From an uncultured Collinsella sp. (GTDB taxonomy: Bacteria > Actinomycetota > Coriobacteriia > Coriobacteriales > Coriobacteriaceae), in NCBI GenBank assembly GCA_900552145.1, contig URYW01000087.1:1-7282 (forward strand): a DNA stretch of 7,282 bases, given 5' to 3'. The position numbers and the translations under genes were made by a program. Shown one piece after another: positions 1-6,197 of the stretch. Each line of letters starts with the position of its first letter. Position 1 is the stretch's first letter. The notes beneath the pieces are model-generated. The model worked only from the letters and a program-made list of their open reading frames with translations. It was not told the origin of the DNA and made no database searches.

Positions 1-77
1 CAAACTAGCCTCTCTTCATGAGCCCCGCAGTCCGCTCCGACTGCGGGGCTTTTGCTATTCACCTAGTCATTGGGGAC
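1..77. repeat. left copy of an exact 77-bp terminal direct repeat
   Basis: These 77 bases are identical to the last 77 of the window (7206-7282). The copy starts at the very first base, inside what is, in the right-hand copy, the last base of a hairpin stem, and it ends at the GGGGAC of a short repeat. A repeat that begins and ends exactly at the window limits is typical of a circular contig reported with one k-mer of overlap. 77 is a k value commonly used by the SPAdes assembler. A genuine biological duplication is possible but less likely. Confidence 0.95.
21..53 (+). terminator. intrinsic terminator, left copy
   Basis: A perfect 12-bp stem (AGCCCCGCAGTC at 21-32 with GACTGCGGGGCT at 39-50) closes a 6-base loop and is followed by a short T run (50-53). 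On the plus strand this is a Rho-independent terminator. On the minus strand the hairpin is not followed by a T run, so it is a poorer terminator for the leftward operon. If the window is circular, this is the same terminator as the one after carbamate kinase. Confidence 0.85.
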
Positions 78-110
78 GTTCTTAAACGACTAGTCAAAAG
101 GGACACTCTT
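63..110. repeat. two degenerate 21-bp direct repeats, 27 bp apart
   Basis: Units 63-83 and 90-110 match at 16 of 21 positions. Both start CTAGTCA, share GGGAC in the middle and end TCTT. The second unit overlaps an 8-bp palindrome, GACTAGTC (88-95). They lie between the terminator and the 3' end of the regulator gene, outside any credible coding region. The pattern resembles small dispersed extragenic repeats, but only this one locus is visible, so that identity is unproven. Confidence 0.5.
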
Positions 111-152
111 GCCGCGAGCAGGTACGACACCTGGGGATTTACGACTAAGAGG

Positions 153-809
153 CTAGTACGTCAGATCGTGAGTTGCCTGAAACCAAACGACGACACCTAA
201 GACGCGAAGACGATGCCTGTCCAGAGTGATGTTGGGTTCTTCTGTCAAATAGGAATACGTTGACAGCGCAATCGTGTTCCCTCGAATTTCATATCGCCGA
301 ATAACTATGGCCGATGCGTCTACCATGGCAACGACGGTGCATCCGTTCCACGGTTTAGCGACAGGATCGACCAGCAGAACGCAGCTTTGCGGATAGCAGC
401 GTGACATGCTGCTGTTGTTCATCTGAACTAGAAAGCCTCCCGGGTGCCTTTCGAGAACGGGTCCTGGAACGAAGGTATGCCCACTTTTCTTAAGGCTAAA
501 GCCACCGTTGCAGCGTACGATTTTATAGATCCCGCATTCTTCGTTTTGGGCCACGGTCGGGCTTTTTTCAGGCCGCGAGCTTAAGCCGGCAGAGGCAAGG
601 CCGCTATTACTTGCGGCGAGCTCATCAAACGTTACATCAAAAAGCTCGGTCAGCTTATCGAGAGTCGACACCTTGACGGCGGTGTGTCCACGTTCCCAAC
701 GACATACTGTTTCTTTGGTAACGCCGAGCATGTCGGCAAATTGCTGCTGCGTCAAGCCTTCGCGGGTTCTAAGGCATTTAATGTTATCCCCTTGGGCCAT
801 GTTATTCAT
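153..809 (-). CDS. XRE-family regulator with C-terminal S24/LexA-like domain
   Basis: Predicted 218-residue cytoplasmic transcription regulator. Residues about 9-66 form an XRE/Cro-type helix-turn-helix (GLTQQQFADMLGVTK, then CRWERG). A linker of about 25-45 residues leads into an S24 peptidase-like domain (about 113-210) with NSSMSRCYP around S134, the serine nucleophile position, then LLVD and a C-terminal LGVVVWF strand. The catalytic Lys expected in the V-K-R-type strand is Arg171 (IVIRRYE), so self-cleavage is doubtful. The linker does contain A74-G75 and C92-G93, dipeptides cleaved in relatives. The chosen ATG at 809 overlaps the end of the upstream arginine deiminase by 8 bases (GATGAATAA), implying translational coupling; an upstream start at 848 would add 13 unconvincing residues, and ATG 800 is also possible. 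The likely target is the palindrome pair in the divergent control region. Family sure, target inferred. Confidence 0.85.
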   Translation of the reverse strand: MNNMAQGDNIKCLRTREGLTQQQFADMLGVTKETVCRWERGHTAVKVSTLDKLTELFDVTFDELAASNSGLASAGLSSRPEKSPTVAQNEECGIYKIVRCNGGFSLKKSGHTFVPGPVLERHPGGFLVQMNNSSMSRCYPQSCVLLVDPVAKPWNGCTVVAMVDASAIVIRRYEIRGNTIALSTYSYLTEEPNITLDRHRLRVLGVVVWFQATHDLTY

Positions 810-2049
810 CACGCCTAAGTGGCAAGCACAAACAGTTGGGCCCGCCAAAGCCGTTTGTCAGCTCGTGTATGGAAATGGGAACAAGATCGATTCCGGCCTG
901 TTCAAGAGCAGCGTTCGTCGCTTGATTCTCTTCATAGACACAGACTTTGCCCGGTCGGAGGCACAGCACACTGGCTGCGTTATTCGTGCACTCTTTTTCT
1001 GCCAAATTGGGATTAGATCCACCGCAGGGAATAAAACGAAGCTCGGGTATGCCGAGCGCGGCGGCCAGCGCCTCCTTGACTCCTTTTTCGACGGCGTGAA
1101 TCTGGCAGAGATTCTCTGCTCGATTTCGCGTAATCTGATAAGAGTGAGATTCCGCGAGTAGCTGGGGGTCGACAACAAAAGTATCGTAGTCGCCCCGGCT
1201 TAGGTACGTATCAAGATGGATACACAGGCTCCGCTCGGGTACCTCAATTGCCCATACGGCGTCGATGCTCGAGTCGGGATTCCACAGGAGGGTACGAGCG
1301 AGCATATCGATGGCTGCAGATTCGGATCTCTGAGAGATGCCGACTGCGACATTATGAGCATCAAGATTGATGATATCGCCCCCTTCAATATGGAAGGTCG
1401 AATCGTGACGATAAAACGAGGGCGTGTCCTTGAAATTGGGATGGTATTTAAAAATCGTTTGGTAGAGCGCTACTTCGCGATTGCGCTCGGGCCAATACAT
1501 GTGGTTGAAGGAGATGCCGGAGCCGATGGTGCTTACCGGGTCGCGCACGAACCACATGGTGTTTAATGGGCTAACGAGCAGCTCGTCAGGGGCATAGGCC
1601 TCGCCGGTTAATTCGGCGAGTCTGTCCCCGCCGTCGAAGCAGTATGTAACTTGCCCGTGGCGGATGCCGCCAATCGATGCCGAGACGAGCTCCTGCGCCG
1701 ATCGGGTGTGTTCAAGATGCTCGCGGACTGCTTGCTGCAACTCGGCGCCAATCGCGCCGCATTCATCGACAAAGGAATCGACAAAAGATGCTCGAGCTTC
1801 GGGGCACGAGTCAAGCGCTTCTATAAGAAGTTGGTCGAGATACAGAACCTCTACGCCTTCATGCTCGAGCACTGAGGTATAGGCATCACACTCAGCTAGG
1901 GCTCTATCCAAGTCAAATAGGCTGCTCGATGGTCTTAGGCTAAAAACTTGGCCAAAATGGCCTTCGGGATAGTTTTGGGTTTCGATACCGGGTCGATATA
2001 AAAGGGCCTGTTTAAGCTTACCGATTTCGCTGGTGACATGAATTGGCAT
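802..2049 (-). CDS. arcA: second, divergent arginine deiminase
   Basis: Predicted 415-residue cytoplasmic guanidino-modifying hydrolase: L-arginine + H2O to citrulline + NH3. The five catalytic residues are visible: D170 (FVRDP), E222 (HIEGGD), H278 and D280 (HLDT), and C406 (GGPNC). The arginines equivalent to Pseudomonas R185 and R243 are kept as R189 and R241. The loop arginine usually found five residues before the catalytic Cys (R401) is Phe401, and the usual REQWNDG segment is degenerate (KECTNNA). Length is normal for ArcA. The ATG at 2049 gives the standard start (MPIHVTSEIGKLKQ, compare NVHSEIGALKK in the other copy); a TTG at 2088 would add 13 residues. The Shine-Dalgarno is weak (AAAGCGAG). 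It forms an operon with the overlapping regulator, divergent from arcD. It may be a low-activity, specialised or sensing paralogue; that is inference. Confidence 0.9.
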   Translation of the reverse strand: MPIHVTSEIGKLKQALLYRPGIETQNYPEGHFGQVFSLRPSSSLFDLDRALAECDAYTSVLEHEGVEVLYLDQLLIEALDSCPEARASFVDSFVDECGAIGAELQQAVREHLEHTRSAQELVSASIGGIRHGQVTYCFDGGDRLAELTGEAYAPDELLVSPLNTMWFVRDPVSTIGSGISFNHMYWPERNREVALYQTIFKYHPNFKDTPSFYRHDSTFHIEGGDIINLDAHNVAVGISQRSESAAIDMLARTLLWNPDSSIDAVWAIEVPERSLCIHLDTYLSRGDYDTFVVDPQLLAESHSYQITRNRAENLCQIHAVEKGVKEALAAALGIPELRFIPCGGSNPNLAEKECTNNAASVLCLRPGKVCVYEENQATNAALEQAGIDLVPISIHELTNGFGGPNCLCLPLRRDE

Positions 2050-2168
2050 TAGAACGCTCGCTTTAATTCGGATGATGACTGATGTCAATTATCGTTCTGC
2101 TGGGAGAAGTTTAAGTGAGTATGTTGTGGGTATCGGTGGACGGCTTAAGCTCTTGATTGAAAGTCACC

Positions 2169-2189
2169 AATTGATAAAAAATATCAATT
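2169..2189. promoter_or_regulatory. putative operator 1, perfect 8-bp-arm palindrome
   Basis: AATTGATA (2169-2176) and TATCAATT (2182-2189) are exact reverse complements around an A5 spacer. The core is TTGA-N9-TCAA (2171-2187). The site overlaps the best -35 candidate for arcD, so bound protein could repress or reposition polymerase. Half-sites TTGAT/ATCAA look like an FNR box but are 7, not 4, bases apart. The neighbouring XRE/S24 regulator is the most economical binding protein. Confidence 0.6.
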
Positions 2190-2198
2190 TAGTTCGAT

Positions 2199-2219
2199 AA
2201 TTGAGCTTATATATCAACT
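2199..2219. promoter_or_regulatory. putative operator 2, imperfect copy of operator 1
   Basis: AATTGA (2199-2204) and TATCAA (2212-2217) repeat the outer sequence of operator 1 with the same TTGA-N9-TCAA architecture (2201-2217). Its centre is exactly 30 bp from that of operator 1, close to three helical turns, so two dimers would sit on one face of the DNA. It overlaps the candidate arcD -10 (GATAAT, 2196-2201). Confidence 0.5.
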
Positions 2220-2345
2220 AAAGCCCGTCTGCCTTTTAATACTATCCATTCGCATAAATATCTAATGTCAACTGGCGTGAAAACCGAATAATAAGGTTGC
2301 CGGCGAAAAGCTCGTATCGAAAACCTGCAAACTAAAGGAGGCATA

Positions 2346-3782
2346 ATGGCCGAAGTGCAAAAGAAACGTGGGCTACGAATTCCGCACGTCTACACCATTA
2401 TCTTCATTCTCATGGTGTTGACCGCAGCTCTTACGTGGATCGTTCCCTCCGGCTCGTTTGAGAGGCAGGAGCTCAACGGACGCGAGGTCACTGTTGCTGG
2501 AACATATGAGTCCGTTGAAAAGGTTTATGCGGACGAAGACGGCGCTGAGGTTGACCTGAAGCAAGGCCTGTTCGATGTGCTCGAGGCTCCTGCGGTGGGA
2601 ATTCAGCAGGCAGTTGAGGTCGTTGCCTTTATTCTGATTGTCGGCGGATCCTTTCAGGTCATTACTGCCACTGGAGCTATCACCAACGGCGTGGCGCGCA
2701 TCGTTAAGAAGTTCAAGAGTAAAGACATCCTGATTATTCCGATTTTGATGGCGGTTTTTGCGCTGGGCGGTAGCACGTTCGGCATGGCGGAGGAGACCCT
2801 TCCATTTTTTGCCATCTTGCTGCCGATTGTTATGGCTATGGGGTATGACTCCATTACGGCCTTTATGATCGTGTTCGTTGGCGCCCGTATTGGCTATATC
2901 GCATCGACGGTCAACCCCTTCAATGTTTTGATTGCTCAGGGAATTCTGAATATCCAGGGTAATCCCCAGCTCTGGCTTCGCGTTGTTGCCCTTGTTGTGC
3001 TGACCGCCATCGCTATTGCCTGGGTCGTGTTGTACGCTCGAAGGGTGAAGAAGAACCCCGAGTCCTCGATTGCTTACGCTGATGATATCGAGAAGCGCAA
3101 AGAGCATGCATCAAATGACGAGCTGCTCGAAGCCGATTTCACCGGGCGCCAGAAGGCCGTAATCATCGTATTCGTGCTTGGAATCGTCGCCATTGTCTGG
3201 GGTCTTGTCACCCAGGGCTGGTATATGAACGAGATCTCTGCAGTCTTTATGGCTATGGCGCTCCTGTCTGGCATCGTATCGGGCATGAGCGAGAAGGAGA
3301 TTGCTACAGAGTTTGTTAAGGGTTTGGGCGACTTTGTTTTCTCTGCGGTCGTGGTCGGTCTTGCTCGAGGCATTTTGGTTATCGCCAACGATGGCTTGAT
3401 TATCGATACGGTCCTAAACGCTCTTGCGACTGGCCTTGCCGGAATCCCCCCTGTTCTCTTTACCAGCATTTTGTATGTCGTTGACAACTTGCTTTCGATT
3501 CTGGTTCCCAGCTCTTCGGGCATCGCGGCGCTCACCATCCCCATCTTTGGGCCTCTGGTTGAGCTCATGGGGCTAAATCCAGAAGCTGCGGTTACTGGCC
3601 TTTCGATGGGATCTGCAGCGATGTCGCTGATTTCCCCCACCAGCGCAATGCTTGTCGCCGGTCTTGGTGTTTGCAAGATCTCTCTTGGCCAGTGGTGGCG
3701 AGTTTCCTGGAAGTTCTTCCTTGTGGTCAGTGCGGTCTGTCTCGTATTTACCGCGGTATCCGGTCTGCTTCCGATTGTCTAG
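2346..3782 (+). CDS. arcD: arginine/ornithine antiporter, YfcC/ArcD family
   Basis: Predicted 478-residue polytopic inner-membrane protein that would exchange external arginine for internal ornithine. About 12 hydrophobic segments can be seen, the first at about 15-34, then an external loop of about 45 residues, a cluster at 85-200, one at 211-230, a charged cytoplasmic loop (231-268: RRVKKN, EKRKEH), and a second cluster to the end. Family-type conserved patches are MAEETLPF (147-154), GYIASTVNPFN (183-193) and PSSSGIAAL (388-396). The sequence belongs to the YfcC-like basic amino acid antiporters and not to the APC-type ArcD of Pseudomonas. The start has a near-perfect Shine-Dalgarno (AAAGGAGG, 4 bases upstream). 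It is first of the rightward operon. Substrate is inferred from context; the wider family also includes carriers of other substrates. Confidence 0.85.
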   Translation: MAEVQKKRGLRIPHVYTIIFILMVLTAALTWIVPSGSFERQELNGREVTVAGTYESVEKVYADEDGAEVDLKQGLFDVLEAPAVGIQQAVEVVAFILIVGGSFQVITATGAITNGVARIVKKFKSKDILIIPILMAVFALGGSTFGMAEETLPFFAILLPIVMAMGYDSITAFMIVFVGARIGYIASTVNPFNVLIAQGILNIQGNPQLWLRVVALVVLTAIAIAWVVLYARRVKKNPESSIAYADDIEKRKEHASNDELLEADFTGRQKAVIIVFVLGIVAIVWGLVTQGWYMNEISAVFMAMALLSGIVSGMSEKEIATEFVKGLGDFVFSAVVVGLARGILVIANDGLIIDTVLNALATGLAGIPPVLFTSILYVVDNLLSILVPSSSGIAALTIPIFGPLVELMGLNPEAAVTGLSMGSAAMSLISPTSAMLVAGLGVCKISLGQWWRVSWKFFLVVSAVCLVFTAVSGLLPIV

Positions 3783-3849
3783 CAAACGAAACGACAACTT
3801 TGTAAGCCATTGCAATAACAATTGAGCTCTAATCCAGAAAGGAACGATG

Positions 3850-5094
3850 ATGAGCAAAGGTCTGAACGTTCATAGCGAAATTGGTGCCCTCAAGAAGGTA
3901 TGCGTGCACCGACCGGGCTTGGACCTGGTAAACATGAAGGCGGAGGATTTTGAGCGCGCCTGGATTCATGACGCGTTTTATCTCGAGTATGCCCAGCGAG
4001 AGCATGACGAGTTTACTGATCTTCTTCGCGGTGCTGGCGCTGAGGTCGTCTATATGGAGGACTTGCTTGCCGAGACTTTCGATCAGGTTGAGGGTTCTCG
4101 TGCCGAGTTTATGAGCAAGTTCATTCCCGAGGCCAAGATCGAGAACCTGGCGCTTCGTCAGGCAGTCGTGGAGAAGCTCGACTCCATCAAGGACAACAAA
4201 GAGTTTGTCCTTACCGCTATGGGCGGCCTTTACGTACGCGATCTCGAGATTCCGCATGTGGGCGGTTCCCTTGCGGCCATGGATAGCGACGAGCTGAAGC
4301 CCGACGAAATGGTCTTGTTCCCGATGCCCGCTTCCTACTTCTCGCGTGATCCGATCGCTGTGGTCGGCAAGGGTGCGATGATGAACCGCATGTACTGGCA
4401 TCAGCGCAACCGTGAGGTCGTATTCTATGAGACCATCATGCGCCACCATCCTGATTATGCTGGGGCTCCGCTTTGGTACGACCACAATAGCGATTGGCAT
4501 ATCGAAGGCGGCGACGTTCTGAACATTAACGCCACCACGCTTGCAATCGGTATTTCCGAGCGTACCCAGACCGCGGCCATCGACCAGCTTGCCAAGAATC
4601 TGTTCTGGGGCAAGGGCGAGTCCGAGATCGAGCAGGTATTTGCCATCAAGATCCCCCACGGCTATGCCTATATGCATCTTGATACGGTTTGTACTCAGGT
4701 TGATTACGATAAGTTTACCGTCTACCCCGGTATCTACGAGACGCTTCGTGCCTATCGACTCACCAAGGGCGATTCGGATGGCGAGGTCTGTATCGAGGAG
4801 ATCGAGGGGACGATTCAGCAGATTCTTGAAATGGCAACCGGTATCGACCATATCACGATGATCGAATGTGGCGCCGGCGATCCGATCGAGGCATCCCGTG
4901 AGCAGTGGAACGATGGTTCCAACACGCTTGCTGTTGCGCCGGGTAAGGTGTGCGTCTATGAGCGCAACGTTGTTACTAATGATGCGCTTTATAAGGCGGG
5001 CGTTGAGCTGTTGGTTGCTCCTTCCGAAGAGCTGTCTCGTGGTCGTGGTGGCCCGCGCTGCATGACCATGCCGTTCTGGCGCGAAGAGATTTAA
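3850..5094 (+). CDS. arcA: arginine deiminase, main operon copy
   Basis: Predicted 414-residue cytoplasmic enzyme for the first ADI step, L-arginine to citrulline and ammonia. Catalytic residues are all present: D167 (FSRDP), E219 (HIEGGD), H276 and D278 (HLDT), C404 (GGPRCMTMP). Arginines for the substrate carboxylate are R186 and R238, the gate-loop arginine is R399, and REQWNDG (350-356) is intact. The Asn normally six residues before the catalytic Asp is Ala161 (PMPASYFSRD). Two ATGs lie in tandem; 3850 is preferred because AAAGGA (3838-3843) then has the same effective spacing as for arcD, but 3847 would add only one Met. The gene follows arcD by 67 bases with no terminator between. Its protein is clearly different from the leftward paralogue although nearly equal in length. 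Confidence 0.95.
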   Translation: MSKGLNVHSEIGALKKVCVHRPGLDLVNMKAEDFERAWIHDAFYLEYAQREHDEFTDLLRGAGAEVVYMEDLLAETFDQVEGSRAEFMSKFIPEAKIENLALRQAVVEKLDSIKDNKEFVLTAMGGLYVRDLEIPHVGGSLAAMDSDELKPDEMVLFPMPASYFSRDPIAVVGKGAMMNRMYWHQRNREVVFYETIMRHHPDYAGAPLWYDHNSDWHIEGGDVLNINATTLAIGISERTQTAAIDQLAKNLFWGKGESEIEQVFAIKIPHGYAYMHLDTVCTQVDYDKFTVYPGIYETLRAYRLTKGDSDGEVCIEEIEGTIQQILEMATGIDHITMIECGAGDPIEASREQWNDGSNTLAVAPGKVCVYERNVVTNDALYKAGVELLVAPSEELSRGRGGPRCMTMPFWREEI

Positions 5095-5110
5095 TACCGT
5101 TCTGGCCCGA

Positions 5111-5147
5111 GATGCGCGGATGCGCGTTCTTCGCGCGCCGCGCACTC
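5111..5147 (+). other. strong GC-rich hairpin between arcA and argF
   Basis: TGCGCGG (5113-5119) pairs perfectly with CCGCGCA (5138-5144). Inside, GCGCG (5122-5126) pairs with CGCGC (5132-5136) around a TTCTT loop, with a small internal asymmetry (AT opposite G). An outer GA/TC pair extends it past a bulged C. No T run follows, so it is not a normal intrinsic terminator. It may stabilise or process the mRNA and set the arcA to argF expression ratio. Confidence 0.65.
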
Positions 5148-5179
5148 ATCAATTAGGTAAATAATGAAAGGAACCTATC

Positions 5180-6187
5180 ATGGCACTGAATCTTTCTGGT
5201 CGTAGTTTTCTGACCCTGCTCGATTTCACTACCGAGGAGATCGAGTATATGCTCGAGCTTTCGAGGGACTTTAAGAATCTCAAGCGCATGGGCGCTCCCC
5301 ATCGTTATCTTGAGGGCAAGAACATCGTTCTGCTGTTTGAAAAGACTTCGACGCGTACGCGCTGCGCTTTTGAGGTGGGCGGTATGGATCTCGGCTTAGG
5401 TGTAACCTACCTTGCTCCCGGTTCGTCGCAGATGGGCTAAAAGGAGTCCATTGAGGATACCGCCCGCGTGCTTGGTCGCATGTACGACGGTATCGAGTAT
5501 CGTGGCTCTGACCAGTCCATTGTTGAGGAGCTTGCCGATAAAGCCGGCGTTCCCGTGTGGAATGGTCTCACCAATGAGTATCACCCGACCCAGGCTTTGG
5601 CGGATATCCTTACGATGCGCGAGGAATTCGGTGACACGCGTGGCCTCAAGCTGACCTATCTCGGCAAGGAGCAGGGCAATGTAAGCGATTCCCTCATGGT
5701 GATCTGCGCTAAGCTCGGCATCAACTTCTGCTCTTGTGGGCCGAAGGGCGATGTTGAGGGCGCTACCCACTTTGATCCCGAGCTGCTTGAGACTTGCCAG
5801 AAGATCGCCGAGGAAAATGGCTGCACCATTCAGCTTACTGACAACATCGATGAAGGCGTAAAGGATGCCGATGTTATTTACACCGATGTCTGGGTTGGCA
5901 TGGGCCAGGCTGAGGAGCTCTGGAAGAGCCGTATCAAGCTGCTCTCCCCGTACCGCGTAACCTCGGAGGTCATGGCGAAGGCAAACCCCAACGCTATCTT
6001 CATGCATTGTCTCCCGAGCTTCCACGATACCAAGACCACCATCGGAGCGGAAATCGCGGAGAAGTTCGGCGTAACCGAGATGGAGGTCACCGACGAGGTC
6101 TTCGAGTCCGATAAGTCTCGCGTCTTCCAAGAGGCAGAGAACCGCATGCATACCATTAAAGCTGTGATGTACGCTACTCTTCGATAA
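5180..6187 (+). pseudogene. argF: ornithine carbamoyltransferase gene interrupted by one in-frame TAA
   Basis: Reading through one stop gives a normal 335-residue OTC: citrulline + phosphate to ornithine + carbamoyl phosphate (catabolic direction). Carbamoyl-phosphate motif STRTR lies at 57-61, HPTQ at 135-138, ornithine-loop DVWVGMG at 236-242 and HCLP at 276-279, followed by the usual C-terminal EAENRMHTIKAVM. Codon 87 (5438-5440) is TAA where relatives mostly have a Lys or similar residue before KES; AAA to TAA is one base change. Both halves stay in the same frame with no other lesion, so the event is recent, a sequencing error, or read through. The SMG loop has Gly240 where Ser is usual, and the NN pair is GN167. 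Start ATG 5180 follows AAAGGA by 7 bases. Its stop overlaps the Shine-Dalgarno of arcC. Identity is sure; functional state is not. Confidence 0.85.
5438..5440 (+). other. premature ochre codon in argF
   Basis: The codon is in the argF frame (codon 87), between SSQMG and KESIEDTARV. It truncates the protein to 86 residues, before the ornithine-binding domain and most of the carbamoyl-phosphate site. AAGGAG (5441-5446) follows at once, with an in-frame ATT at 5450 and a GTG at 5468 as the only nearby restart codons. Confidence 0.9.
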
Positions 6188-6197
6188 GGAGGCACGC

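Larger units (their letters stand above)
4..157. repeat. 10-bp inverted repeat flanking the terminator region
   Basis: ACTAGCCTCT at 4-13 is the exact reverse complement of AGAGGCTAGT at 148-157. The two arms bracket the terminator and the degenerate direct repeats. The right arm contains the regulator's TAG stop (153-155, minus strand). Ten matching bases over about 150 bp could be chance. No transposase or clear target-site duplication is present. Confidence 0.35.
2050..2345. promoter_or_regulatory. divergent control region between arcA paralogue and arcD
   Basis: No credible coding region lies here. The middle (about 2150-2270) is clearly AT-rich compared with its flanks and must hold promoters for both directions. 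For arcD, TTGATA (2171-2176) and GATAAT (2196-2201) resemble -35 and -10 boxes, but the 19-bp spacing is long, so the assignment is weak. No convincing leftward promoter could be fixed. Two related palindromes sit in the AT-rich part. The predicted leaders are long (over 100 bases each way), with no riboswitch recognised. An excellent Shine-Dalgarno, AAAGGAGG (2334-2341), precedes arcD. Confidence 0.7.

Noticed and set aside
119..133. Small hairpin CAGGT-N5-ACCTG as terminator of the minus-strand operon
   Set aside because: The stem is only 5 bp and no T run follows on the minus strand.
18..200. Plus-strand 60-codon open frame running from the terminator region into the regulator gene
   Set aside because: It starts inside the hairpin region, has no Shine-Dalgarno and overlaps the 3' end of a well-supported gene; a chance frame.
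2171..2187. FNR box in operator 1
   Set aside because: The half-sites TTGAT and ATCAA are right but are 7 bases apart instead of 4, so a canonical FNR site is not supported.
2251..2264. ARG-box-like sequence CGCATAAATATCTA upstream of arcD
   Set aside because: It matches the palindromic consensus only moderately, is single, and has no paired second box; too weak to call an ArgR site.
2050..2345. Plasmid replication origin in the AT-rich intergenic region
   Set aside because: There are only two short palindromes, no iteron array or DnaA-type boxes that I could see, and no replication protein in the window; promoter control explains the region better.
2373..3107. Long minus-strand open frame (244 codons) opposite arcD
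   Set aside because: Its composition (Asn, His and Gln rich) is what the antisense of a hydrophobic transporter gives; no motif and no start signal.
3829..5145. Minus-strand open frame of 438 codons opposite the main arcA
   Set aside because: Mirror of a strongly supported gene in the antisense frame; no recognisable domain, and it spans the intergenic hairpin.
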